A DNA stretch of 64,000 bases from Amycolatopsis xylanica (GTDB taxonomy: Bacteria; Actinomycetota; Actinomycetes; Mycobacteriales; Pseudonocardiaceae), in assembly GCF_900107045.1 (NCBI RefSeq), contig NZ_FNON01000001.1, positions 372,001 through 436,000 on the forward strand, written 5' to 3'. How positions within the stretch are numbered: the stretch's first letter is position 1; each line of letters begins with the position of its first letter. The position numbers and the translations under genes were made by a program. Of this stretch, positions 36,031 through 43,515 are shown one piece after another. Below the pieces are notes generated by a model. That model was given only the letters and a program-made list of their open reading frames with translations, was not told the DNA's origin and did not search any database.

Positions 36031-36135
36031 GTGTGACGGCGGACGAGCCCGCGCGAGTGGAAGAATTTCTGCACCCAACGGAGCAAACCTTCCACTCGCG
36101 CGAGACTCGGGCGGTAGGTAGCCAAGTACCCGTCC

Positions 36136-36165
36136 GCTAGAACCGGTCAAAACACTCACGACCCC
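36136..36165. repeat. Right half of a GTCGTGAG palindrome (contains a stop codon)
   Basis: AACCGGTCAAAACACTCACG plus ACCCC. The matching left half is at 35799-35820, so about 310 bases appear to lie inside a split palindrome. The TGA of the minus-strand gene (36156-36158) is inside this half. Confidence 0.7.
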
Positions 36166-36416
36166 AGGTGACGGGGTGGTTCGCGGATGGCTTTTTCGAG
36201 GTCGAGCAGGCGTTCTTGGACGGCTTCGAGCTGGTATACGAGCTCGGGCAGTTCCTCGGCCGCGAACGTGGCCAGGCGCTCGACGTGCGCCATCGACTTG
36301 TGGATGTCGTCGAGCGCGCGGGCGATCCGGGGGACCGCGTCGACGGCCGTCAGTACGCGGCGAGCCACCGTCAGCATCGCGCGGGGGAGGGCGAACAGGA
36401 GGTCGGCCACCGCCAC
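36156..36416 (-). CDS. Small coiled-coil protein
   Basis: 86 residues, not recognised. It begins with a short hydrophobic or amphipathic segment (VAVADLLFALPRAMLTVARRVLTAV), and the remainder is predicted helical with heptad-like spacing (IARALDDIHKSMAHVERLATFAAEELPELVYQLEAVQERLLDLEKAI). The GTG at 36416 follows GGTGGGG; the open frame further upstream runs antisense to the neighbouring gene and was not used. The stop lies in a dispersed palindrome. It is downstream of the YibE/F gene on the same strand and may be cotranscribed. Confidence 0.6.
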   Translation of the reverse strand: MAVADLLFALPRAMLTVARRVLTAVDAVPRIARALDDIHKSMAHVERLATFAAEELPELVYQLEAVQERLLDLEKAIREPPRHLGS

Positions 36417-36466
36417 TTCGTACCCCACCTGACCTCGGCGGCCGCGGTGGGGGTTCGCCCTTGTGA

Positions 36467-37966
36467 CTACTGGGTACTGGTGGTGCTGGTGAGTTCTTCG
36501 ACCGGCTCGCGGGAGGCGATCAGTGCGGCCAGTACCGTCGTCACCGGGACGGCCGCGACGATGCCGACGCTGCCTGCCAGTGTGCGCACGATCTCCTGCG
36601 CGATGTCCTCCGAGCCGAGGATCGCGCCCAGCCCGATGCCCGAGAGCGACGAATAGAGCAGCACCGGGAGCGCGGCGCCCGCGTAGGCCATCACCAGGGT
36701 GTTGACGGCCGAGCCGACGTGGTCGCGGCCGATGCGCAGGCCCGCGCCGTAGAGCTCGCGCCAGCCGAGCGCCGGGTTCGCGCGGCGCAGCTCCCAGACC
36801 GAGCTGGTCTGGGTGACCGTGACGTCGTCGAGCACGCCGAGCGCGCCGATCACCACGCCGGCCAGCAGGAGGCCGCGGGCGTCGATGCCGTGGCCGAGTG
36901 AGCCGATGAGGTTGGACGTGTTGTCGTCGAGCCCGGTCAGGGACGCGGCCGCGGAGAACACCGCGGACAGCACGCCGATCAGCGCCAGGCTCACCAGCGT
37001 GCCCAGCACCGCGACCGAGGTTCTCGCCGACAGCCCGTGCGTCAAATACAGCGCGATGAACATGATCACCCCGGCGCCCACGATCGCGACCAGCAGCGGG
37101 CTTTCCCCGGCGAGGATCGCGGGCAGCACGAACAACGCGAGCACGAGGAAGCTCAGCCCGAGCGCGACGAGCGCGGCGACGCCCTGCCAGCGGCCGAGGA
37201 CGATCACGGCCAGCGCGAAGAGCCCGGCCAGCAGCGCCAGCGGGAGCCCGCGCTGGAAGTCGACGATCTGGTACGCGGACGGGTCGTCGGCCTTGCCGCC
37301 GTTGTAGGACAAGACGATCGTGTCGCCCGCGCTGAACCGCGGGGTGCTCGGCTCGATCGGCACGGTCAGCTTGAGCGGCTGCCCGCTCGCCTGGCCGTCG
37401 GTCAGTTTCAGCTCGACCGTCAGGCACGGCTTGGCGTCCGGTTTGGGCGCGCCGACCTGAACCTCGCCTTGGCCGAGGCACGGCCCGGTGACCGTCGTGG
37501 TGATCGTGCCGTGCACCGGGGTGCCCTGCGGGACCACGCTCGTCGGCGCCGCCTTGCCCCACGGGTACAACACGATCATGCCGAGCACCGTCGCGGCGGC
37601 GAGCGGGGCGAGCAGCCAGATCAGCAGCAGGCGGACCCGGCGTGAGGCCGGTGCCGCCGGGCCGTGCCCATGACCGTGGCCATGTCCGTGCCCGGTCGCC
37701 GCCTGCTTGGCCGGCTCGGGTGGTTCCGGGCGCGCGGCGGAGCGGCGGGGCCGGTCGGCCTGGCGCGCGGACTCACGGGCGGGGGGTGGCCTGCGCCGCA
37801 CCGGACGGGACGGCGCGTCGGTTATCCGGCGAATCGGGCCGGTGACCTCGTTGTCGCCCTCATCGGCGCGGGAATGACGATCCACGCGAACATCGTGCAC
37901 AGTGCCGCGCGCCACCTCTGCCCGGGGGCGGTTTTCCGCCCGCCGGTGGGACACCGGCTGAGCCAT
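36467..37966 (-). CDS. YibE/F family membrane protein with His-Gly-rich N-terminus
   Basis: 499 residues under the ATG at 37966; the start is uncertain because no good ribosome site is seen. A basic Pro/Arg-rich N-terminal region holds five consecutive Gly-His pairs (GHGHGHGHGHG), a possible metal-binding patch. TM1 (LLIWLLAPLAAATVLGMIVLY) precedes an extracytoplasmic domain. Seven or more helices with YibE/F stretches follow ('LGRWQGVAALVALGLSFLVL', 'VVIGALGVLDDVTVTQTSSVWELR', 'GRDHVGSAVNTLVMAYAGAALPVLL'). The family's function is unknown. It is divergent from the IclR gene across 46 bases. Confidence 0.85.
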   Translation of the reverse strand: MAQPVSHRRAENRPRAEVARGTVHDVRVDRHSRADEGDNEVTGPIRRITDAPSRPVRRRPPPARESARQADRPRRSAARPEPPEPAKQAATGHGHGHGHGHGPAAPASRRVRLLLIWLLAPLAAATVLGMIVLYPWGKAAPTSVVPQGTPVHGTITTTVTGPCLGQGEVQVGAPKPDAKPCLTVELKLTDGQASGQPLKLTVPIEPSTPRFSAGDTIVLSYNGGKADDPSAYQIVDFQRGLPLALLAGLFALAVIVLGRWQGVAALVALGLSFLVLALFVLPAILAGESPLLVAIVGAGVIMFIALYLTHGLSARTSVAVLGTLVSLALIGVLSAVFSAAASLTGLDDNTSNLIGSLGHGIDARGLLLAGVVIGALGVLDDVTVTQTSSVWELRRANPALGWRELYGAGLRIGRDHVGSAVNTLVMAYAGAALPVLLYSSLSGIGLGAILGSEDIAQEIVRTLAGSVGIVAAVPVTTVLAALIASREPVEELTSTTSTQ

Positions 37967-38012
37967 ACTGGTAGCCGGGAATTCGGGAAAAAGCGACGAT
38001 CGGGGGAGATCC

Positions 38013-38804
38013 GTGGCGCACGAATCCGGCGGAGAGGGGGCACCCGTCGCCGCGACCCGGCCCGCTTCGCCCGCCGTGGACCGGGCGCTCACGGTGCTGG
38101 AGACCCTGGTCGGAACCGAAGGCGGGCTGACGCTCACCGCGCTCGCCCGCGCCACCGGCATCCCGCTCGCCACCTGCGCGTCGATCGTCTACACGCTCGA
38201 GAAACGCGGCTACGCGAGCAGGCTCGTCGTCGGCAGGAGCCATTTCTGGCGGGTGACTTTGCGGTTGTACGAACTCGCCGCGCCGTTGATCAGGCAAGAG
38301 GACATCTCGGAAGTCGCGGAACCCCAATTGCGGCTACTGGCCGACAAACTCCGGATGCCCGCTCATGTCGGCGTGCTGAACGGCGCTTCGGTCGTCTACG
38401 TCGCGAAGGCGACGAGTCCCGGTTTCATCCAGTTCGACACCTATCCCGGCAAGGCGGTGCCGTTCAATTCCACCGCGCTCGGCAGGGTGATCGCCGCGCA
38501 TCTGCCCGATGCCCAGCTCGAGCCGCTGCTCACCGGCCGGACCACGCCGCGGGTTTTCCGCTCGCAGCTGGCCAAGGTACGGCAATTGGGCTACGCCGTG
38601 GAGGACGAAGAAGACGAAACGGATGTCGCCTGTTTGGCGGCACCCTTCTTCGACGCCCAGGGCCGGGTCGCCGGCTCGGTCGGGGTCACCGGGTTCACCC
38701 GCGAGCTCGCCGGGGCCGGGCTCGACACCGCGGCCGATCTCGTTGTGCGCCAGGCGAAGCAGATTTCCGTCAAGCTCGGCTGCCTGAGCGGCAACAGGTT
38801 CTAG
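38013..38804 (+). CDS. IclR family transcriptional regulator
   Basis: 263 residues. The winged helix is 'SPAVDRALTVLETLVGTEGGLTLTALARATGIPLATCASIVYTLEKRGYASR'. The effector-binding domain follows (HVGVLNGASVVYVAKATSPGFIQF...VPFNSTALGRVIAAHLP...VACLAAPFFDAQGRVAGSVGVTGF). The GTG at 38013 has GGGGGAGA just upstream. It precedes an oxidoreductase and an enolase-superfamily gene on the same strand and probably controls them. Confidence 0.92.
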   Translation: MAHESGGEGAPVAATRPASPAVDRALTVLETLVGTEGGLTLTALARATGIPLATCASIVYTLEKRGYASRLVVGRSHFWRVTLRLYELAAPLIRQEDISEVAEPQLRLLADKLRMPAHVGVLNGASVVYVAKATSPGFIQFDTYPGKAVPFNSTALGRVIAAHLPDAQLEPLLTGRTTPRVFRSQLAKVRQLGYAVEDEEDETDVACLAAPFFDAQGRVAGSVGVTGFTRELAGAGLDTAADLVVRQAKQISVKLGCLSGNRF

Positions 38805-38931
38805 CGCGGCCGCGCGCGAGAAGTTATCTTCGAATCAGGGGTGCGGCGGATCTTCGCGACACCTCCTCACCAGGCTCCGTCGGGGGACGGGCGAGGGAGG
38901 GAGCGGGGATGGACGGCTCGGGGGCTCCGCG

Positions 38932-39927
38932 GTGAGCCGGGCGGGGATCGTGCTGGTGGGCCTGGGTGAGACGGCGCTGACCGCGCACCTGCCCGCGTTG
39001 CTCCGGCATCCGGCGGTCCGGGTGGCCGGCCTGGTCGATCCGATCGACCGGCGCCGCGTGCTCGCGCAGGAGCGCGTCAGGGCGCCCGCGTTCGGTGACG
39101 TGACGCCGTTCCTCGACGACCCGTCGGTGGACGGGTTCATCCTCGCCACACCGCCGTGGGTCACGCCCGCGCTGCTCGACCGGCTTGTCCGAAGTGGACG
39201 GTGCGTGCTCACCGGCCAGGTGCTGGCGACCACCAGCCGCGCGGCGCGGCCGCTGTCCGCGCTGCCGACCGAGTTCCGCTCGCGGGTGCAGACCGGCCTG
39301 GCGTACCGGCACGACCCGGCGCTCGCGGTGCTGCGTGACTGGATCACCCGGGGCAAGCTCGGCGAGTCGCTGCTCGTGCGCGTCCACGTTTACGGCGAGC
39401 TGCGCGACCGCGCCGATCCCAAGCACACCGAGCGGATCGAGGCCGCGCTCGTGCACGGCATGCCGGTGCTGCACGAGGGTTCGCATGTGTTCGACTGGCT
39501 GTCGTATCTGTTCGACGGCGGGCCGCGCACGGTCGAGGACACCTGGGCGTTCCCCACCCGGTCGGGCCTCGCGCAGCCGAATGTGTGCGGCGCCCGGCTC
39601 GTCTATCCCAAAGGGACGGTCGTGCTGGCCGAGTTCGGCTGGCTGGCAAGCGCTTTCCCGCACGCCGAGCTGAGCGTGGTCGGCGATCGCGGGCACGCGC
39701 GGCTCGACACCGGGAGTTTCGTGCTCGACCTGATCACCGCAGACGGCGCCGAGCGCGTCGAATTCGAGCCCGATCACCGCACGCGGTGTTTCGACCTGCA
39801 GTTGGAACGCTTCGTCGAGCTGATCACCGGTGTGCGCGCCGAGCCGACGCCCGATCTCGCCGACGGGCTGGCCGCGCTCGCGCTGAGCGAACGGATCGCC
39901 AATCTCGCCAGGGGTTTGATGGGATGA
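38932..39927 (+). CDS. Gfo/Idh/MocA family oxidoreductase
   Basis: 331 residues. The Rossmann start is 'GIVLVGLGETALTAHLPALLRHPAVRVAGLVDP', followed by 'PFLDDPSVDGFILATPPWVTPALLD'. The C-terminal substrate domain contains 'VHVYGELRDRADPKHTERIEAALVHGMPVLHEGSHVFDWLSYLF', with the H-x3-D arrangement seen in this family. It probably oxidises or reduces a sugar or sugar-acid with NAD(P). The GTG at 38932 is the first good start; its ribosome site is weak. It lies 30 bases before the next gene. Confidence 0.87.
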   Translation: MSRAGIVLVGLGETALTAHLPALLRHPAVRVAGLVDPIDRRRVLAQERVRAPAFGDVTPFLDDPSVDGFILATPPWVTPALLDRLVRSGRCVLTGQVLATTSRAARPLSALPTEFRSRVQTGLAYRHDPALAVLRDWITRGKLGESLLVRVHVYGELRDRADPKHTERIEAALVHGMPVLHEGSHVFDWLSYLFDGGPRTVEDTWAFPTRSGLAQPNVCGARLVYPKGTVVLAEFGWLASAFPHAELSVVGDRGHARLDTGSFVLDLITADGAERVEFEPDHRTRCFDLQLERFVELITGVRAEPTPDLADGLAALALSERIANLARGLMG

Positions 39928-39957
39928 AACCGACTATGCAGCAGGAAAGGAACGCCG

Positions 39958-41061
39958 GTGACGCGTATCGCCGCTGTCCACACCGCAGCCGTCGACCTCG
40001 CCCCGGATCCCGATCTGGTGGTGCGGGGCGCCAGGGGAGCGCACGACCGGTCGCATTTCCTGCTGGTGCGGGTGGTGACCACCTGCGGGGCCGAGGGCTA
40101 CGGCGAGGTGAGCGCGACGCCGTTCTGGAGCGGTGAGGACGCGGCGAGCGCGGCGCATTTCATCCGGCACGTGCTCACGCCGGCGTTGCTGGGCAAGGAA
40201 CTCGCCCCGATCGGCGGGCTTGAGTCCCTTATGGACAGAGCGCTCGCCGGAAACCCGTTCACCAAGGCGGGATTGTCGACGGCGCTGTGGGACGTCTACG
40301 CGCGGACGCTGAACCTGCCGCTGGCCGAGGTGCTCGGCGGGCCGTACCGGACCGAGGTGCCGATCAAGCTTTCCCTGTCCGGCGACGGCGAAACGCTCGA
40401 GCGGACCTACGCGGCCGCGGTCGCCGCCGGGTTTCGCGCGTTCAAGGTCCGGGTCGGTCTCGGCGTGCGCGGTGACATCGCGCGGGTGGCGCGGGCGCGC
40501 GAACTCGCGGGCGCGCAGGCTTTCCTCGGGCTCGACGCGAACGGCGGCTGGACGCGCTCGCAAGCCGCGGCTGCCTTGCGCGAGCTGGACGTCTCGCGGC
40601 CCGCTTTCGTCGAGCAGCCGGTGGTGCCGGGTGATCTGGAAGGCATGGCCGCGATGCGGGAGTTCGGCCTGCCCGTGGTCGCCGACGAGTCGGTGTTCGG
40701 CACCGGCGATCTCGTGCGCGTGATCCAGGCGGCCGCCGCGGACATGGTGAGCCTGTACGTCGGCAAGGCGGGCGGTCCCGGCCGCGCGGTCGCGATGGGC
40801 GCGCTGGCCGCCGCGTTCGGCCTGGACACCGTTGTCGGTTCCAACGGCGAACTCGGGCTCGGCGCCGCCGCGCAGGCACATGTCGCCTGCGCGCTGCCGG
40901 AGCTGAGCGCCGAGGTCCCGTCGGACATCATTGGCGCCCACTATTACACCGAGGACATCCTTGAAAAGCCGTTGGACAGCAACGGGGTCCGTGTCCGTCT
41001 TCCTGACGGCCCCGGCCTCGGTGTCCGGCCCCGCGAGGACTTGGTCCGCCGCATGCGTTAG
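39958..41061 (+). CDS. Enolase superfamily (mandelate racemase/muconate lactonizing type) enzyme
   Basis: 367 residues. The metal ligands D193 (LDANGG), E219 (VEQPV) and D243 (VADESV) and the distal lysine K270 (YVGKAGG) are all present. The usual K-x-K at the end of the second barrel strand reads K163-V-R165 (AFKVRVG), so the lysine often used as general base is replaced by arginine. The GTG at 39958 has GGAAAGGA upstream. With the adjacent Gfo/Idh enzyme and IclR regulator it suggests a sugar-acid or aromatic catabolic module; the substrate is unknown. Its stop overlaps the convergent GlxA-type gene. Confidence 0.87.
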   Translation: MTRIAAVHTAAVDLAPDPDLVVRGARGAHDRSHFLLVRVVTTCGAEGYGEVSATPFWSGEDAASAAHFIRHVLTPALLGKELAPIGGLESLMDRALAGNPFTKAGLSTALWDVYARTLNLPLAEVLGGPYRTEVPIKLSLSGDGETLERTYAAAVAAGFRAFKVRVGLGVRGDIARVARARELAGAQAFLGLDANGGWTRSQAAAALRELDVSRPAFVEQPVVPGDLEGMAAMREFGLPVVADESVFGTGDLVRVIQAAAADMVSLYVGKAGGPGRAVAMGALAAAFGLDTVVGSNGELGLGAAAQAHVACALPELSAEVPSDIIGAHYYTEDILEKPLDSNGVRVRLPDGPGLGVRPREDLVRRMR

Positions 41062-42035
41062 GCGGGGGAGTGGCGGAGGTGGACTCGGCGATAGGCCGAA
41101 GGCGGCGTGTCGTAATGGTCGAGGAAGGCCTGCCGCAGCGTTTCGGTCGAGCCGAAGCCGCAGCGGCGGGCGATCGCGGCCAGCGGCAGCTCGGTCGTCG
41201 AGAGCAGATGGGCGGCGGCTTCGGTGCGGGTCGCGCGGACGTGCTTGCTCGGCGTCGTGCCGAGGTGCGCCTCGAATAGGCGGCTGAGCTGACGGGTGCT
41301 GATGCCCGCGTGCGCGGCGAGCGCGGGCGTGCCGAGGTCGGCGTCGAGCTTTTCGGCGATATGCGCGACGAGGTCGCGGACCACGCGATGTTCCGGCGGC
41401 GGGCCGGAGATGAACATGCTCACCTGGGCCTGGTTTCCGGGGCGCTGCAGGTAGGTCACGAGCATCCGCGCGACCTCGCGGGCGAGCGTCGGGCCGTGGT
41501 CCTCCTCGACGAAGGACAATGCCAGGTCGAGTCCGCTGGTCACGCCGGCCGAGGTGTACACCGAGCCGTGGCGGATGAACAGCGGCACCGGGTCGACGGT
41601 CACCGCCGGGTACCGCTCGGCCAGCCTGGCCGCGTAGATCCAGTGCGTGGTCGCGCGGCAGCCGTTGAGCAGACCGGCCGCGGCGAGCACGGCCGCGCCG
41701 CTGCACACCGACGCGACGCGGCGGGAGCTGTCGGCGAGGCGGCGGATGTGGTTGATCAGCCGGATGTCCTCCGCCGCCTTCTCGCAGCCGAGGCCACCCG
41801 AGACGATCAGCGTGTCGAGACCGCCTTCGACCTGGTCAAGCCGTTGCTGTGCGCCTAGGGTGAGGCCGTTCTGGCAGCGGATGCCGTGGCCGTCGACGGT
41901 GGCCGTGCGCAGCTCGTACCGGGGCTGGACGCCGAGCCGGTTCGCGGCGTCGAAGACGTCGGCCGGGCAGGCGAGGTCGAGCAGTTCCGCGTCCGGATAG
42001 CCGACGAGGACCACTCGGCGGGGAATGCGCTCCAT
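41058..42035 (-). CDS. GlxA-type regulator: DJ-1/PfpI domain plus AraC HTH
   Basis: 325 residues. The N-terminal DJ-1/PfpI-like domain (VVLVGYPDAELLDLACPADVFDAAN...VASVCSGAAVLAAAGLLNG) includes the nucleophile-elbow cysteine. The C-terminal AraC domain has two HTH motifs ('GTPALAAHAGISTRQLSRLFEAHLGTTPSKHVR' and 'PLAAIARRCGFGSTETLRQAFLDHYDTPPSAYR'). The ATG at 42035 gives MERIPRRVVLVGYP; an upstream ATG at 42095 is less likely. It is divergent from a stand-alone DJ-1/PfpI gene that it probably controls. Confidence 0.9.
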   Translation of the reverse strand: MERIPRRVVLVGYPDAELLDLACPADVFDAANRLGVQPRYELRTATVDGHGIRCQNGLTLGAQQRLDQVEGGLDTLIVSGGLGCEKAAEDIRLINHIRRLADSSRRVASVCSGAAVLAAAGLLNGCRATTHWIYAARLAERYPAVTVDPVPLFIRHGSVYTSAGVTSGLDLALSFVEEDHGPTLAREVARMLVTYLQRPGNQAQVSMFISGPPPEHRVVRDLVAHIAEKLDADLGTPALAAHAGISTRQLSRLFEAHLGTTPSKHVRATRTEAAAHLLSTTELPLAAIARRCGFGSTETLRQAFLDHYDTPPSAYRRVHLRHSPA

Positions 42036-42136
42036 GGTCGGCGACGCTAGCAGTCTCACCTGGCCGTTGGACGTGGTTCGCAGGATTTGAGACATCCACG
42101 CCCCGCGATCGCCTGGTCGGCGCGACCCTCGATGAC

Positions 42137-42841
42137 ATGACAGATGAACCCAAGACCATCGCGTTCGTCCTCTATCCGGGCCTTACCCTGCTCGACCTCG
42201 CCGGCCCGCTGCAGGTGCTCGGCGCGCTGTCGGATCTCGGGCTGCCCTACCGGGCGGTGACGGTCTCCGAGCGCAAGGAGCCGATCGGCACGGACACCCC
42301 GATGTCGCTGCTCGCCACGCACACCTTCGCGGAGATCCCGAAGCCCGCGGCGGTCGTGGTGCCGGGCGGTGGCACGCCGACCATTCGCGCGCTCACCGAC
42401 GAGACCCTGCTGTCGTATCTGCGTGGCGCGGCCGAGCGCGCGGAGTTCGTCACCTCGGTGTGCACCGGTTCGATGATCCTCGGCGCGGCCGGGCTGCTCG
42501 ACGGCCGCGAGGCGACGACCCATTGGCTTTACCGCGAAACGCTCAAGGAGTTCGGCGCGACGCCGGTCGCGAAGCGCTGGGTGGAGGACGGCCCGGTGAT
42601 CACCGCGGCCGGTGTCTCGGCCGGTATCGACCTGGCACTGCATTTGGTCGGGCGCATCGCGGGCGACGAGGTGCAGCGCGGTGTCCAGTTCATGATCGAG
42701 TACGACCCGGAGCCACCACTCGGCCCATTGGACTGGTCCGCGGCGCCGGTCGAGATGTTCCATCCGTGGGCGGAAGCCACGCTGCGCCAAGGACTTGAGG
42801 GTCACCCCGAGCTGCTCGCGCGTTTGCTCGTGCACGTCTGA
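42137..42841 (+). CDS. DJ-1/PfpI family protein (isonitrile hydratase-like)
   Basis: 234 residues of the DJ-1/PfpI superfamily. It has 'FVLYPGLTLLDLAGPLQVLGALSD', the acidic residue and glycine loop 'VVVPGGGTPT', and the nucleophile elbow 'VTSVCTGSMILGAAGLLDGREATTHWLY'. The last is typical of the isonitrile hydratase-like branch and of GlxA N-terminal domains. It is divergent from the GlxA-type regulator, 101 bases apart. A clear terminator follows. The substrate is unknown. Confidence 0.87.
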   Translation: MTDEPKTIAFVLYPGLTLLDLAGPLQVLGALSDLGLPYRAVTVSERKEPIGTDTPMSLLATHTFAEIPKPAAVVVPGGGTPTIRALTDETLLSYLRGAAERAEFVTSVCTGSMILGAAGLLDGREATTHWLYRETLKEFGATPVAKRWVEDGPVITAAGVSAGIDLALHLVGRIAGDEVQRGVQFMIEYDPEPPLGPLDWSAAPVEMFHPWAEATLRQGLEGHPELLARLLVHV

Positions 42842-42860
42842 TCGCACTGTCCACAAAGGA

Positions 42861-42895
42861 AGGCCGGGACCGGTTCACGCTGGTCCCGGCCTTTT
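42861..42895 (+). terminator. Rho-independent terminator
   Basis: Perfect 11-base arms AGGCCGGGACC / GGTCCCGGCCT with a 10-base loop and a TTTT run, starting 19 bases after the DJ-1/PfpI stop. It also insulates the PKS operon. Confidence 0.85.
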
Positions 42896-43515
42896 GTTCG
42901 TTAATTCCCGACGGGACTTACCGCGATCGCCCGGTTACCGATATAGTCACCGCCGCAAGTTACCGGCGAGTCCGATCCAGGCGGGAGGGTTCCAGCGGGC
43001 TGATGATCACGTGCGCGATCGCGAGTGGGGCACCGGGCTTCACCCTCGCGCCGGGTGGCGGACCTTAGCGCCGCTCCAGCGCTTCGGCCATTGGCTGAAC
43101 CGCCGATTAACGGTCGAGATCATCCGCTGCCGCGGTCCACCTTCTGTTCATTTACGGAAGCCTTTCAGACGGTCGTATTATCAGCGCCTCACAAAGCGTT
43201 CGCTCACATAGTGGGAGCGAGTGCCGTCGGCTTCCCTGTTGTTGTTAATTTTGCGAAAATAACCTGGCCGCCCGTCTATTGGCCGGGTAGATCCCCAGCG
43301 CCAGGCCATGATCGTTCACCGGGAAAGCCGCTTCGTGTCGGCTGTGTGTCGGCGATGCTAACTCCAGTCGACCGCGGATTGCCCGTTGGATGGGATCTGT
43401 GCCAATTTCGTGAGACGACCCCTGTTAACCGCGTTTAGCCATTGACGGGACCGCGATCGCGCGCTTAAGTACAGACCGTCACCCTTTTTCCCACTTCCGT
43501 GTTGCGGGGGTTCTC
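42896..43515 (+). promoter_or_regulatory. Long AT-richer upstream region of the synthase operon
   Basis: About 620 bases without a credible gene. AT-rich patches stand out (TTAATTTTGCGAAAATAACC near 43245 and TATTATCAGCG near 43174) in an otherwise GC-rich region. The best promoter is at its 3' end. The remainder may hold regulator sites; no clear palindrome was identified. Confidence 0.45.
43442..43470 (+). promoter_or_regulatory. Candidate promoter of the PKS/glycolipid operon
   Basis: -35 TTGACG (43442-43447), a 17-base spacer and -10 TTAAGT (43465-43470). Transcription would start near 43477, about 39 bases before the ATG. GGGGG at about 43505 is the likely ribosome site. Confidence 0.55.

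Noticed and set aside
36417-37562. Upstream extension of the small coiled-coil gene to 37562
   Set aside because: It runs in another frame through the YibE/F gene and is Arg/Gly-rich; only the last 86 codons look like a protein.
42795-43211. Possible small gene(s) in the region before the PKS operon
   Set aside because: The frames begin inside the DJ-1/PfpI gene or lack a start and ribosome site, cross the terminator at 42861-42895, and have no recognisable protein features.
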